Source: Erodium maritimum (taxonomy: Eukaryota; Streptophyta; Magnoliopsida; Geraniales; Geraniaceae). Taken from it: 64,000 bases of DNA. The notes below the pieces were generated by a model. The model was not told the DNA's origin and made no database searches. It worked only from the letters and a program-made list of their open reading frames with translations. Positions 1 through 11,629 of this stretch are shown in pieces. How positions within the stretch are numbered: the first letter of the stretch is position 1; the number at the start of each line of letters is the position of its first letter. The position numbers and the translations under genes are program-made. The stretch covers positions 64,077,879-64,141,878 of the forward strand of contig OY997595.1 in assembly GCA_963921825.1 (NCBI GenBank). Reading direction: 5' to 3'.

Positions 1-430
1 CTGCCGGCTTAGGGTTAGGGTGTGCTTGATCTGAGGTCTTGGACTGTTGGTGGTGGCAGTGAGGTCTCTTGGTGGTGGCGGCTTGGTTTAGGGTTCTCAG
101 TTTCGTTTAGTTTTTATTTTCCTTTTTTCCATGCTTTTCTTTACGTAGTGTTGCTTCTGTCCGTTTGGTTGTGGGATGTTTTATTTGTTCGGTTCTGTTA
201 AGGTTGTTTCTTGGTAGAGAAATTTGGGTTTAAGAACTTTGTAAACCCCTTGTTGGGTTCTGTTGTCTGGTGTTAGTTTATTCGGTGTGTTGTACCCATT
301 GATTGGGTTTGTTGTTCTGATTAGAGGTGCATGTTAGGCATGCTCTGGTTTGTAGTTTTAGGGTTTCCCCTTGGCCTTGTTTTCTGTTTGAAAACTTGGT
401 CCACTATAAAAAAATTGCTGATAAAAAAAA
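1..430 (+). mobile_element. possible LINE 3' end
   Basis: A T/G-rich non-coding stretch with no open frame. It ends in two short A-runs near 408-430, after a sequence resembling the 3' untranslated region of plant LINEs. The 5' part would lie outside the window. No target-site duplication could be tested because only one end is present. This rests on resemblance only and may be ordinary intergenic DNA. Confidence 0.25.
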
Positions 431-549
431 TCATAAGTTCGATAGTTTTGTTTCAGTTTAGTTATAAGTCATGGTTTCGTTTCCAATTAATATAAACACG
501 AAAATAATTTTATAGTTTTTGTTTTTGAAATGGGAAGACATATGTGTTT

Positions 550-1145
550 TTATTCAATGTAATTGTTCAAACATACAATAGTTTGCTCAGGTGCATAAAC
601 CATAAGTTCTAGATTATAGTATAGGACTCTTGTAGGTGTGCCAGCGTTCTTAGATCTGTAAACATAATCAACTTTGCATCGTTTACAAAAAAACTTCGGA
701 GCTTGCGATGACAGGTTTTCTGAAACCCATAGTTTTTGCGGTGGGGCGTTATGATATTGTCGGTCCATCGTCTTAATTCCTTGGGATCATCGAAGATGTC
801 CCTCCCAGAGATGAGACTTCTTTTAGATGTGATAAATAAGGTGGAGCATGTAACGGCATCACCGATGCTTCTAGTTGAAACCGGTTGATCTGGTCTCCGT
901 AGATTATTATCAGGAAAACCCTCAACGATTTCACCCAAAAGGGTAGCCCAAACATCAACATCCCCCCCAAAGAGCATCCCATAAACCGACTTCACCCAAA
1001 AGGACAACTCATAAATCGATTTCACCCAAAATGATAGCCCATAAACAGACTTCACCCAAAAAGGTAACCCAAACTCGATTTTCCGACTCAAAATCGGGAG
1101 GCATAGCGAGTCAGTTTCATAGAAGAAATGGAGGATGTGAGGCAA
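550..1145 (-). other. uncharacterised minus-strand open frames
   Basis: Two overlapping minus-strand open frames lie here: 72 residues at 550-768 and 178 residues at 609-1145. I recognise no domain. The longer one encodes repeated FWVKS-type decapeptides from a 30-bp tandem repeat. The frame switches inside the array because one spacing is 31 bp, so the reading is unlikely to be under strong selection. It could be a decayed gene or chance. There is no visible promoter, splice pattern or homologue known to me. Confidence 0.2.
930..1080. repeat. 30-bp tandem repeat, about five units
   Basis: The core TTCACCCAAAA recurs at 930, 991, 1021 and 1051, with a degenerate unit near 960. Spacing is 30 bp, except 61 bp over the two units that include the degenerate one. 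The minus strand reads as a decapeptide repeat containing FWVKS. This is seen directly. Confidence 0.8.
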
Positions 1146-1521
1146 ATAGAGAACTAAGAGGGAAGAAAGCCGTCACCAACAACATCGGCTAAAGTTTGTT
1201 CGCATCTAGAGAGAGTTTTTTCGCTTTTTGAAGAGAAACTAATCTCATTACATAGTTTATATTTTGCCAAATAGATTTCTTTTATCGGACTAAAATAGTG
1301 CATAAAAAAATGACATGCATTTTAAGAAAAAAAAAACCCACGAAACAACAACATAATCCAATAACGATCTAAAAAGGCAAAAATAAGATTCAAAGAAACA
1401 ACCACACTACTTAGATGAAGAGAATCATCCCGCTTAAAACTATTAAAATATTAAATTAGACGAACGGTATCATAAGAGATCAGAACAGGTAAATCTTTTG
1501 GAACGCATCTATCTTATTAGG

Positions 1522-1689
1522 TGTAAGTTGGGAATTTCCCGTAGGGTTTATTAACATTCAATCAACAATATATATGTGCAGTTACAATGATAAGATAGAG
1601 TCCTAATGTAAGTGTAATACAAGTAAATATAGAGTCCTATACATGAGTAATCACTAGTGTATTGTATAACAGAAACTATATGTCTAACA
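1522..1689 (-). repeat. copia 3' LTR (168 bp)
   Basis: On the plus strand this runs from TGTAAGTTGGG to CTAACA. On the element strand it starts TGTTAGACAT directly after a purine tract. The TG...CA ends and the position after the polypurine tract support an LTR. No second copy is in the window. Confidence 0.6.
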
Positions 1690-1702
1690 CTCCCCCGCAG
1701 TC
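1690..1702 (-). other. polypurine tract of the copia element
   Basis: The minus strand reads GACTGCGGGGGAG immediately before the TGTTAG start of the LTR. This is the expected site of plus-strand priming. Nearly the same tract borders the TRIM LTR at 42707. Confidence 0.65.
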
Positions 1703-1939
1703 GAAGCTCGAGGTGGAGAGATGCTGAGACTTGACCCGAACTCCTCGAAAAGTGCTGATGGGAGACCTTTAGTAAGGATGTCTACAAACTGATAAGACGA
1801 TGGTACATGGAGCACCCGAACCTTGTGACAACTTTCTCACGCACAAAATGTAAGTCTAACTCGACATGCTTAGAGCGTTGGTGTTATACCGGATTACCAG
1901 ACATATAAAATGAACTAATGTTATCACAAAAGAAAATGG

Positions 1940-4800
1940 TAGCTATAGAGAGGGATCAATGTAACTAAAGAAGGTTACGCAACCAACACAACTTCGCGAC
2001 TGCGTTAGGACCGCCAGATACTCAGCTTCAGCACTAGAGCGAGACACAATATGTTGGCGCTTGGACGACCAAGAAACAAGGTTAGGACCGAGAAAGACAC
2101 AATAACCAGAAGTAGACCGACGAGTATCAGGACAACCCGCCTAATCATCATCAGAATAAGCAACACGAGAGAGAGTAGGAGAAGGACGAAGATGTAGACC
2201 GTGAGAGAGAGTTCCTTGTACATAGCGATGAATACGTTTGAGAGCCGCAAAGTGAGGTTCACGGGGATCGTGCATAAATAAGCAAATTTGTTGGACATCA
2301 TAAGAGATGTCAGGACGAGTGAACATGAGGTATTGGAGAGCACCTGCGAGACTACGATATAGCGAAGGATCAAAAACTGGGGAACCAGAGGATGAAGAGA
2401 GTTTGGACTTGGTGTCGACGAGAGTACAACACGGATTACAAAAAGACATGTTTGCCCGAGTAAGAATCTCACACGAATTTTTCTTGGGAAAGAAGAAGAC
2501 CAGAGGAAGTGCGAGTGATAGAGATGCCAAGAAAATAATGGAGAGAACCGAGATTAGTCATAGAAAATTCAAAGCTAAGGTGAGAGGTGATGTCGGAAAG
2601 AAGATTGGGTGAAGATGCAATAAGAATGATGTCGTCGACATAGAGAAGGAGAAAAGTAGTAAGAGAACCATTACGGTAGATAAAAAAAGGAGGTATCAGC
2701 TAGACTCCCAACAAAGCCGATGGAGAGAAGGTAGGAGGCAAAACGTTGATACCAAGCTCGAGGGGCTTGCTTAAGACCATAAAAGGGCCTTCTTGAGACG
2801 ACAAACGTGGTCAAGAAAAAAGGAATCATGAAAGCTAGGAGATTTTTTCATGTAAATGGTCTAAGAGATATTACGGTGAAGAAATGCATTTTTGTCATCT
2901 AGTTGATGGATGGGCCAAGAACGAGAGAGGGAGAGGGAGAGAATGGTCCGAATAGTAGCTAGTTTGACTACAAGATTAAAAGTGTCATCAGTCGATATCG
3001 GGTTACTGAGTATACCCGTGGGAAATGAGACAAGCTTTGTAGCGCTCAAGAGAACCATCAGAATGAAATTTGTGACGGAAAATCCATTTGGATCCAACAA
3101 CGTTGACATTAGATGGGCAGGGCACCAACTCCCAAGTGTCATTAGCATGAAGGGCTGAGAGCTCGGCTTCCATGGATTGCCTCCAATGCGGATCGTGAAG
3201 GGCTTAAGTCGAAGAACAAGGGATGGGAGAAGGAGTAGAGGTAGAGATATGAAGATCGAGTATACGACGAGGTTTAACGGTCCCAACTTGACTGTGTGTT
3301 GTCATGGGATAAGTGGAACGCGGATGGGGAGCCGAGAGCGATGGTGGGTCGGGGGATGAGTGTGGAGTAACAACAAAGGATGAGGACGGTGAGACAGGCA
3401 AGGGTAAGAGTGGTGAATGAGATGGAGGAGCAGTAAGAGCGCACGTCAGAGGAAAAATAATGATAGGAGAAAGCTCATCGGAAGGGGAATGAAGAAAATC
3501 ATAAGATTTGGGTGGGTCAGGTGAGTGGTGAGAGGAATAAGGGAATATGGATTCATCGAAAGTGACGTGACGAGAGATGATGAGCTTGCCAGTAGAGAGA
3601 TCAAGGCATCGATAACCACGATGATTAGACGGATAACCAAGAAACACGCAAGCCCGAGATCGAGGAGAAAGTTTATGAGGGATTGTGGAAGAAAGATTTG
3701 GATAACATAAGCAGCCAAAAACACAGAAATGAGTATATGAAGAAAAGGTGTTATAAACAACCTCGAACGGGGTACGAAAAGAGAGTGCCTTAGTCGGAAG
3801 GAGATTGATAATATGTATGCCCAAGTTCAGACTTTCGACCCGGAATGAGGGTGGGAGATGGGCCTGAAAGAGAATAGTTCGAACTATGTTATTTGTAGTA
3901 CGAATCATGCGTTTGGCTTTACCATTTTGCTGAAATGTGTGTGGACAAGGGAATCGAAAAACGATACCATGAGAAAGAAAGAAATCACGAAAAGGTGTGT
4001 TATCAAATTTCCGACCATTGTCATATTGAAAAGTTGAATAGGAGGCCAAATTGTGTGCATACATAAGTGTGGAAGCTAAGAAAATGACGAAAAACCTCAG
4101 ACTTGGCACGAAGAGGAAAACCCCATAAGAAGTGAGAAAAATCATCCAAAAACAATAAATAGTATTTAAAGGCACTGAGACTAAGAATTGGTGAAGTCCA
4201 AAGATCAGAATGAACTATTTCAAACAAATGAGTAGTACGAGAAATGGAAGGAGGAAAAGGAAGACGTAAATATTTTCCCAATTGACATGCATCACAAATA
4301 TGGTCCAAACTGTCCTTATTACATGAAATGAAATTCCTAGAACAGAGAAATTTAAAGGTTTGATTGCCGGGGTGACGAAGTCGACAATGCCAAGAGATAG
4401 GGGAGACGGCGGCGGAGAGTGACAAGGAAATCGATGATGGCGAAGAGGAGGTGGAGATCGGGTAAAGCTCGCCACTGCTATCACATCGGAGAAAGGAAAT
4501 CCCGGTTTGAAGATCCTTCACACAAAATCCGTAGGGATCAAATTCAACCGAACAATAATTATCACGGGTAAATTTACGAATAGAAATTAAAATTTTAATG
4601 ATGGTAGGACTGACAATAATATCACGCAGTTCTAAATCCCTATGAGAGTTTGAAAATGAATATTGACCAGTACAATGAACCGGTAAAACAACACCATTAC
4701 CAACAATTATCGAGCTAGAATTCATACACGGAGTGACGTTAGAAAGCATACCTTAATTTGAAGCCGTATGTGAAGCAACACCAGTGTCCATATACCATCC
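1940..4800 (-). pseudogene. copia pol polyprotein remnant
   Basis: From the N-terminus (high coordinates): an aspartic-protease motif WYMDTG with a DTG triad near 4790, followed by a stop; an integrase zinc finger (HCRLRHPG ... CDACQLGK) near 4400-4250; and an integrase core with the first Asp in VHSDLWTSP and the second in YDNGRKF. The glutamate normally found in the NGxAER motif is Lys here (NGKAKR, about 3915), so the third catalytic residue is lost. The start of reverse transcriptase near 3290-2870 is frameshifted. The YVDD active-site box is intact at 2631-2642. The RT/RNase H junction (YRSLAGALQYL, TRPDISY) is at 2141-2530, and RNase H continues in another frame to about 1940. Many stops and frameshifts make this non-functional. 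Confidence 0.85.
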
Positions 4801-5100
4801 TTCACCAGGTTTTTATAGGGTCATAGTCGAAGAAAGTTGGTTGAGATCAGTGTGAGTGGCTAAAATAAGACCTGCATGTGGAGAAGGCATGTAAGGAGTT
4901 GCATTATTATGAATATGATAATTAATTCATTCTCGTAATCATGTTCATAACACCCATTGATTAACAAAACTAATTTAGTAACAAAACAATACAATAACTT
5001 AAACAACAATAAAAAAAACACAATTCCAGTAACCACCGATAATCAGGATGTAAGGAGATTTTCGGATTAAAAAAAAAGGTGAATTAAAAGAGTATTAAAC

Positions 5101-5503
5101 CATGCTTTGATACCACTGTTGGAAATTTAAGATCAATTATATAAACTTATATGCGAAATTGAAGAGGAACGTAAAGCTCTGTTTAATTCAACCAGTTCAA
5201 TTATATACTTCTATAAGACGAAATAGAAGAATTAATAAACAATAGACATATCCGGATCCATGAATTCCTTCTTGGTCTTTGATCTTTTTCTTCTCCCTCT
5301 CCTTTTTCCTAGATGTTCTCTGTAATGGTTCAGAGAGTGTTTTCTATTCTGGTTTGTAAAATTCTAATACGTTACCAACACACAAAATTGGGAGAGAGAA
5401 TGGATAATAATTCATCCATTGGGCTCAACCACCATCAAGTTGGGCTTCTATAATTGAATTAGGTTAACATGTATATTGGCCACTTAATATATAATAATTA
5501 ACA
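5101..5503 (-). repeat. second copia-type LTR with tRNA primer site
   Basis: 5117-5503 begins TGTTGGAAATT and ends TTAACA on the plus strand. It abuts 5101-5115, whose complement TGGTATCAAAGCATG matches the primer site for initiator methionine tRNA used by copia elements. The LTR (387 bp) differs in sequence and length from the one at 1522-1689, so it belongs to another element that lost its interior or recombined here. 5504-5784 holds nothing I can identify. Confidence 0.6.
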
Positions 5504-5797
5504 CTAAGTCGGTAATTTTGATTTCTTCACTGATGAGGAAGGAACTTCTTCGACACCAGCACCGTAATATTTTCACATGGCCCGCTACATAAATTCGAGG
5601 TGTTACGATAAATCAATCGAGCCATGCACAGTCGAGAGACGCACAAACAACTACAACAAGATCTCATTCAACATATATGAGAACGTTTAAGAGAACTTTA
5701 GGTTGTGCTCGAAAATATATTTAAATTATGTATTTCATTTTCATGTATTTTGATTTATTTATTTTATTTTCATGTTATTCAATTTCACGTTTTTTTA

Positions 5798-8199
5798 GTT
5801 GCAACGCCTCCTTGCTTCTCTGCTAGGGTTTTGTTAGGGTTTGGTGTTTTGCGAAATTGAATCTGTCTTCCATGGAGTTCTCGGGTGAGGAGGGAGATGG
5901 AGAGCGAGCCGGTGACGGGGGTGTCCATTGGGGACCCTGTCTGTCGGAGAAGAGTGTCGCGGACGTCAAGTACAACTCCGGCATGGAACGGACGGACGCT
6001 GATCCGGAGGAGGAGCCGCTGTCTGCGCCTGAGAAGGAGGCGATGCTGGCGGCGGCGATGGTGGGGACGGGGTTGCAGGTGGCGAAGGGGCTGCCGGACG
6101 AACCCGAGTACTCGGAGGAGACGTGGACAACCAGGACGGGAGGGACGTCAGTCGTGTGCTTCTCGGCCGGGGAGGAACCGGGATGGGTTCCGGGGGCAGG
6201 ATTCGCTCGGGGCCAGCATGCCTCCGCCGCACGCCGGCGAGGGGGCCTCGGCCAAGGAAGACGGGAGCAGGGGGGCTCGGGTCGCCGCCGCTGGTTTCTC
6301 GTTGCAGGCGTCGTTGGGAGAGAAGCATACGCCGATCCCGATCTCCTCGGGGTCGGCCTTGACACCAGAGGAATTGCCGGAGGAGACACCGAAAGAGATT
6401 GCTTGGCGCCGAAGAAAGGGGAAGGGTGTGGCGGCTAAGGAACCGGGTAGGGTTGAACGGCCGCCGGAGCCGGGTCGCGGGTTCATGGGTGATGCCCGAT
6501 GGGCGGCTACTTTGGGTCGTAAGTCGATATGGGCCCAGGGTGACGGTGAGGATGTGGCCCGATGGGCTTCGAGATTTGGTGCAGGTCGGACGGATGAAGA
6601 GAGTGGCTTGGGTGTGGGGGCCGGGTTTGGGCAGCACCATAGAGGGAACATGCGTCCGACCCAGGCAGGTAAGACCTGCCCGACTACTAGGACTCAGGCG
6701 AGGGACCCCTATCCGGGGGGAGTCGACCTTTGGGGGAATCGATGGGGCGGCTAGACTCCCAAATGGGAGCTATGAGGATCAAGGAGGTTGTTGTGCCTGT
6801 CCAAGAGGTCACTGGACGGGGAAATATGTATCGATTCGCGCTAGCAGCGAAGGTTTTATCTACCAAGAAGGTATATTGGAAGTCGGTGGTGGCACGAATG
6901 GAGGACCTCTGGGGAAAGAAAGTTGAGGCCAAACCCCTGGAGGGCGGTCTTGTTGCTTTTTTATTCAGGTCTGCGAAGGAAAGGGAACGGGTTCTGGTGG
7001 GTGAGCCCTGGTCTTTTTGGGTCTCTTTGGTATTATTCACGGATCTACGGGCTCACATGCATGTATCGGAGCTGCAATTCCATCACTTTTCGGTGTGGGT
7101 GCGGGTCTCGAACTTGCCGGTGGGGGTGTGGACGAGGGATGTGGGCTTCAAGATTGGCAACACGCTAGGGGTTTGTCAAGGGGTAGATGTAGACAAGAAG
7201 GGTCTCTGCTGGGGAGACTTCATGAAGATCAGATTCAGGGCCGATATTCGGGTTCCATTACAGAGTCAACTTTGGTTCCGACTGTCGGTGTCTCAGGTAC
7301 GAACTCGTTTGTATATTTCGTACGAACACTTACCTAAACATTGTTTTGGATGCTGTTGTGCGGGACACATGTTCCCGGTCTGTCCGGTCGTGGGGGGAAT
7401 CCGGGGATCCTCGTTGAAGGCACCAGGGGACCCGAGGTCGGCACTCGAAAAGGAAAAACATGGGAAGGCTATCCCGGGGACGAATTGGACATATATGAAT
7501 GGGTCGGGGAAAGGAGATCAGTCCAAGGGGACTCCTCGGACTCCCCCGAGACGAGAGGATATGAGGCGTTGGGGTCAGTAGGATGCAGATGGGGATGATG
7601 AGCTGGTAGGCTGGTTACCACGTGACCCGACGCCGACACTGTCAGGAAACAAGAGGGCTGAGCGAGACGTGGACTCAGTAGAGGATGAAGAATCAGCGGC
7701 GTCAAACAGGGCGTCTTCAGCAGCGGAGGGGGGCTTCAAGCACCCTCGCCTCCAGGAATGAGTGTTGGGATGGCCAGGGAGAGGTTGGTCGACTGCACCT
7801 CCTCCCTGGTGTATAGGTGGCAAGGGTACCACCAACAGTCGCTATGTTACTTTCCTACCACTTCGGAGTCAGCAATCCCGCGTTCAGGAGCCCTACCATT
7901 ATCAGTCAAGGGAGGACGACGCACGCTGACTTACCGGGGGAGTAATAGGTCCACCACTGCTTGTTTATCCTCTGATCTGCTCGATCAGTATCTTATGGTT
8001 GTAGTATACTGTATCGGTGTCCTTAGACGCTACCGCAGTCCCACCCCTCCGACCGCCCCTATGTCAAAGAGAAAAATTCATTTTCCTGCTTATGTCTTTC
8101 ATGTTATGTTAGTATGGTTTCTATGTACGGTGCCTCAGGATTCTGTAGGCACCAATATGCTTTTACATTAATAATATTGTCGTTTCTCTCAAAAAAAAA
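5798..8199 (+). mobile_element. LINE retroposon carrying ORF1 only
   Basis: A non-LTR element with a 5' leader (5798-5871), an ORF1 with a DUF4283-type region and a zinc knuckle, a 3' untranslated region, and an A-run at 8191-8199. It is flanked by near-identical 13-bp repeats, TCACGTTTTTTTA (5785-5797) and TCACGTCTTTTAA (8200-8212), as expected for target-primed insertion. No endonuclease or reverse transcriptase (ORF2) lies between ORF1 and the tail. Its 3' region (about 7990-8130) resembles the 3' region of the minus-strand element at 51031. Confidence 0.75.
5872..7581 (+). pseudogene. LINE ORF1 protein (DUF4283 + CCHC knuckle), interrupted
   Basis: ORF1 proteins of plant LINEs bind the element RNA. 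The first ATG is at 5872 (MEFSGEEGDGE), and the frame is open to a stop at 6436-6438. The same frame reopens from 6730 to 7581. That second part contains a DUF4283-like region (WARM-type segment EDLWGKKVEAKPLEGG, then PWSFWVSLVLF and SNLPVGVWTRDVGFKIG) and a zinc knuckle of exact CX2CX4HX4C spacing at 7342-7383. The segment 6438-6730 is open only in other frames, so at least one stop or a pair of indels breaks the gene. The 5' half is very GC-rich compared with its surroundings. Assignment is by motif reading. Confidence 0.75.
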
Positions 8200-8394
8200 T
8201 CACGTCTTTTAATTAATATATCACTTTTTGTACTTCACTTTTTTTAGGACTTTGATTTTTTTTTATCTAAAGATAAGACATTTCACTATTCATTTCTCCA
8301 TCATTCCTTTCATCTTTATCCTCTATTAGTTTTGTTGTCCATCACTTATTTTCTATCGATCGTTTCCCATTCACCTCAAATTCTTTCTTCAACA

Positions 8395-9313
8395 ATGAAG
8401 AACCCTTCCACCAATAATCTCCAAATAGGTCCCAACCACCAATAAACTTTTCCCAATATTCTCAAAGTCCTCTTATCATTTCAAACCACAATTTCTTTTT
8501 CCCGGGTTCACAACACCACCCCCACATAGTCCAGTTACAAAGTTTTCAAATGCTTCATCCCAATCCGAGATTTTTGTCGGGTGTACCCTAACTACAACGA
8601 GGCTTCGAGACGAAGAAATAAATAGACACATGAAGTCCAAAACGAAGGCACCTCGGACGAAGTGGTCGGAGAAGGACGACATTCGCCATATAAGTGCATG
8701 GTTTAACAATTCTATTGATTCGAAGAAACAAATTCACATTTCTTCTACAAATATTGGTGGAAAGTAGTTAGAGATTATCCGAAATGGGAGACAAGTACAA
8801 CACAAAATAAATTGACAAAGTTAGATGGGTCTGGATCCTACACATCGTCACGAAGTCATGGATCCGAGCCTCAAAAATCAAACGGGCAAGAGATCTCTCC
8901 ATATGTTCGAGCTTAAGGGATAAAGGCAGCCAAGATGACTAGAAAAAAGGTAAGGGAAAGGAACCATTATCGATAGATTTGGGTGAGGTTACTAAATTTT
9001 ACTTGTTTCAAGAAAAAACACATGCATCTATCAATGCGATGTTGGAGACCTAGAAAGTGAACCAAGCGACACAATTACAAGTTGCAAAGGAGAAGGCGAG
9101 TTTGATTAGGGATAAGTCGAACGCGATAATTTCTCAATCATCCTACAAACCTGAGAGGTCCAAAGTCGAATTGGAGAAAAAGAAGGTCGAGATTTTGCAA
9201 ACAAAGTTTAAAATGTTCAAGATCTATTGTGAATATTTAAAGGTCGATGAGTCAACCTTGACACCTATGAAATTACATAACCGTCGAATACAACTATCGT
9301 TCTTGAAGTCATA
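8395..9313 (+). pseudogene. PIF/Harbinger ORF1 (SANT/NAM-associated) remnant
   Basis: From ATG 8395 (MKNPSTNNLQ) the region reads in fragments as the Myb/SANT-like ORF1 protein that accompanies plant PIF/Harbinger transposases. A segment near 8655-8760 reads KWSEKDDIRHISAWFNNS, like the usual KWTPxEDxxLxSAWLNTS. A segment near 8880-8935 ends GIKAAK, like the basic RPxGxKAAK motif. The last 85 residues (9057-9311) form a coiled-coil tail rich in Lys and Glu. Several stops and frame changes are present. No transposase or TIR pair could be tied to it. Confidence 0.55.
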
Positions 9314-10189
9314 ACTATGTGAATTTGGAAGTTAAAATTTATGTACTTCAATTCATGTATTTTAATTTCTATGAATTCTATTTCTATGTACTTCTGATAT
9401 TGGAGAATTAATTTTATGTTTTGTTATCTATATATGAATTGTTTAGAAAAAATCACCACGTAAAATATAAAATGCTAAAATAAGCTAAAAGTGATATGTT
9501 TGGTTGAACATTTGATTTTAGGGTAATTTTCACCTCAATACCCTAACTATCATTTTTTTTCACCTCAATACTCTAACTATTTTTCGTGACACCTCAATAC
9601 CCTAGAATGGCATTTTCCATCACTTTAGTACCCGCCGTCAACTATCCATCCATTTTGGATGGAAAATGCTTGAAAAGTCCAAAATACCCCTCACTAACAG
9701 TCAATTTTTCAAAATATGTCATTGGTTTTCAAAATTTCTTTTTATTTATTTATTTATTTTATAACAAATCATATATTATATATAAAAAAAATCATATTTT
9801 ATTTATAAAAAAAATCATATTTTATATAAAAAAACATATTTTATTTAAAAAATCCGTTTTTATTTATAAAAATCATATTTTATTTTAAAAAGTCAGTTTT
9901 TTTAATAAAAAAAATTAGATTTTATTTATTAGAAAAACAGTTTTTGTTATAAAAAAAATCAATTCGTCATGTTTATTTCATACACGCCATGTTCATACCC
10001 ATCAAGTTCATCATGTCATACCCATCATGTTCATACTCGTCAAGTTCAACATCACAATTTTAATTCATTCAATCAATACATCTAATCTATTCTCATCAGG
10101 CCTAGCCAGTAACAAACTAATCAAACCCATACAAATTAATTAAGGATTCTACAATAATACCTACAAATATGAATCTGTAACAATATGCA

Positions 10190-10720
10190 GATGCTGCTGC
10201 AACTCTAACAATACCCTAAATCATATGGGTTTGATTTGAAAATCAAAAGCCCTAAATCTCTTTTGATTTCATTTATCAGATTTAATCGAATCAGATTTCA
10301 AGCCCTAAGTCAGATCTGGAAAAATCAAAAAAATCAAACTCAAATCCTACGAGCTCGACGTTAGATATGGAAAAACGAAATCCAAATCTAGACGTTTATT
10401 GGCTAGATCTATGCCATGCACGACGTTGTGGATCTCGAAGACAAGATGAAGAAGACGAAGCTAGACGGAGGGCGGCGGAAAGGACAAACGTCGTGGTCTG
10501 CGAGAGAGGGTCCCGCTCGCGAATCTGGGCTCGAGGTGCCGCCGTCCCGCTCGACGGAGAAGACGCTTATGGCTCTCCTCGCCGCCAACAGGTTCTGGCC
10601 TTTTTTCCGATCTCTCCGCTCGCCGGAGGAGACGCTTATTGGTTCTCTTGAATCTCTATGTGTTGCTAAAAACATATGGATGAAAAATGGTATGAACTAG
10701 CCAACCTGTTGAAGATGGTG
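10190..10720 (+). other. gene-like insert inside the MULE-like element
   Basis: The base composition changes to GC-rich, coding-like sequence. Two overlapping open frames (10367-10651 and 10416-10700, each 94 codons) start with methionine. A weak internal duplication is visible: GAGACGCTTAT-type segments near 10560 and 10625. I recognise no protein family. It looks like a captured 5' exon (leader, start codon, then a basic and Arg/Glu-rich stretch), but its source is unknown. The remaining interior up to 10893 is A/T-rich. Confidence 0.4.
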
Positions 10721-10893
10721 TTGGCGTGAGAAAGGTAAAACAATATAATATTCAAAAGATCTGTAATTTTTTAGAAGAGAATCAAGAGATAAGAGTAAAT
10801 GAATGGTAGTTCTGGTAATGGGAAAATGAAAGGGAAAGAGTTGCATGAGGAATAACAGAAGAGGGTAAAATCGGTATTTAGAGAAAAAAATAA

Positions 10894-10916
10894 GGTCATG
10901 TGCACTGCACATGACC
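10894..10916. repeat. perfect 10-bp hairpin next to the right TIR
   Basis: GGTCATGTGC, three unpaired bases, then GCACATGACC. It lies just inside the right inverted repeat of the MULE-like element and has no match at the left end. Confidence 0.6.
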
Positions 10917-11351
10917 ATTTTCCATCCAAAATGGATGAAAAGTTGACGGCGGGTACTAAAGTGACGGAAAATGCCATTCTAAGGTATTAAGGTGCCACGA
11001 AAAATAGTTAGAGTATTGAGGTGAAAACAAACGATAGTTAGGGTATTGAGGTGAAAATTACCCTTGATTTTATAAAAAAAATTCAAAATTAAACATTAAT
11101 TAAGTTAAAACTAGTCCTCATAAAAAATAAAATAAAATAAATTAATAATAAAAGTAATAAATGTAGCTATATCTTAGCATTACTTTATTGTAAGCAAAAA
11201 GCGAAGCATTATAAAAAAATGGTTTTTCTTTTTCTATATGACAATCACAATCGTTTCTTTCTTTTTCAACACAAATTAATAGTACTATACCAATATTATC
11301 ATTGTAGATACTCTTAATATGAAAACACATTATATGTCTAACTAAAATTTA

Positions 11352-11570
11352 GAGCATCCATAATGCATGGACTGGGAGTTGGCGGTAAGCACAAAAGGAA
11401 AAGAGAGAATGCAAAAAGAAAGAAATCATTTAAATATTGCTGGTGGTAAGAGGAGGTGGTAAGCTCACAGCCGGCGCTTACCGCCGACGGGGGAAAATTT
11501 GTGAAGAAAAATGTCACGAACAGTCAACACGAACAGGCTAGCATTATAGGGGTGATGACTGTAAAACTGA
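11352..11570. mobile_element. possible degraded Tourist-like MITE
   Basis: After TTA, the sequence GAGCATCCATAATGC resembles the PIF/Harbinger-type ends elsewhere in the window (12801, 26814, 27503). A partial match, GCATTATAGGGGTGATG, lies near 11550 in inverted orientation. An internal inverted pair (GGCGGTAAGC and GCTTACCGCC) supports a foldback. No clean second end or target duplication was found. Confidence 0.3.
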
Positions 11571-11629
11571 CTGTAAGACTGAAAATATTAATTTAATCTT
11601 TTAACAATCAATCTTACGATAATTTACTG

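Larger units (their letters stand above)
1522..4930 (-). mobile_element. Ty1/copia retrotransposon, decayed, minus strand
   Basis: The order read on the minus strand is protease remnant, integrase, reverse transcriptase, RNase H, polypurine tract and 3' LTR, which is the copia order. The gag region is missing: only a short in-frame stretch precedes the protease-like WYMDTG motif near 4790. The coding region is broken into at least five frames by stops and frameshifts. The 5' LTR of this element was not found. The LTR just beyond, at 5117, is not homologous to the 3' LTR, so the element is truncated or was joined to another. Confidence 0.85.
9521..11063. mobile_element. long-TIR MULE-like element, Pack-MULE candidate
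   Basis: Two 148-bp terminal inverted repeats (9521-9668 and 10916-11063) start GGGTAATTTTC and end GAAAATTACCC. A perfect 9-bp direct repeat, TTGATTTTA, flanks them (9512-9520 and 11064-11072). Long TIRs with a 9-bp target duplication are the hallmark of Mutator-like elements. There is no transposase. The interior has an A/T-rich left part and a GC-rich, gene-like block at about 10190-10720. Confidence 0.85.

Noticed and set aside
5823..6651. Long overlapping minus-strand open frames (188, 224 and 167 codons)
   Set aside because: They are shadows of GC-rich LINE ORF1 on the other strand. They have no domain and overlap each other in different frames.
9766..9960. Repeated ATCATATTTTATT units as a regulatory array
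   Set aside because: Simple A/T-rich slippage in the interior of the MULE-like element is enough to explain them.
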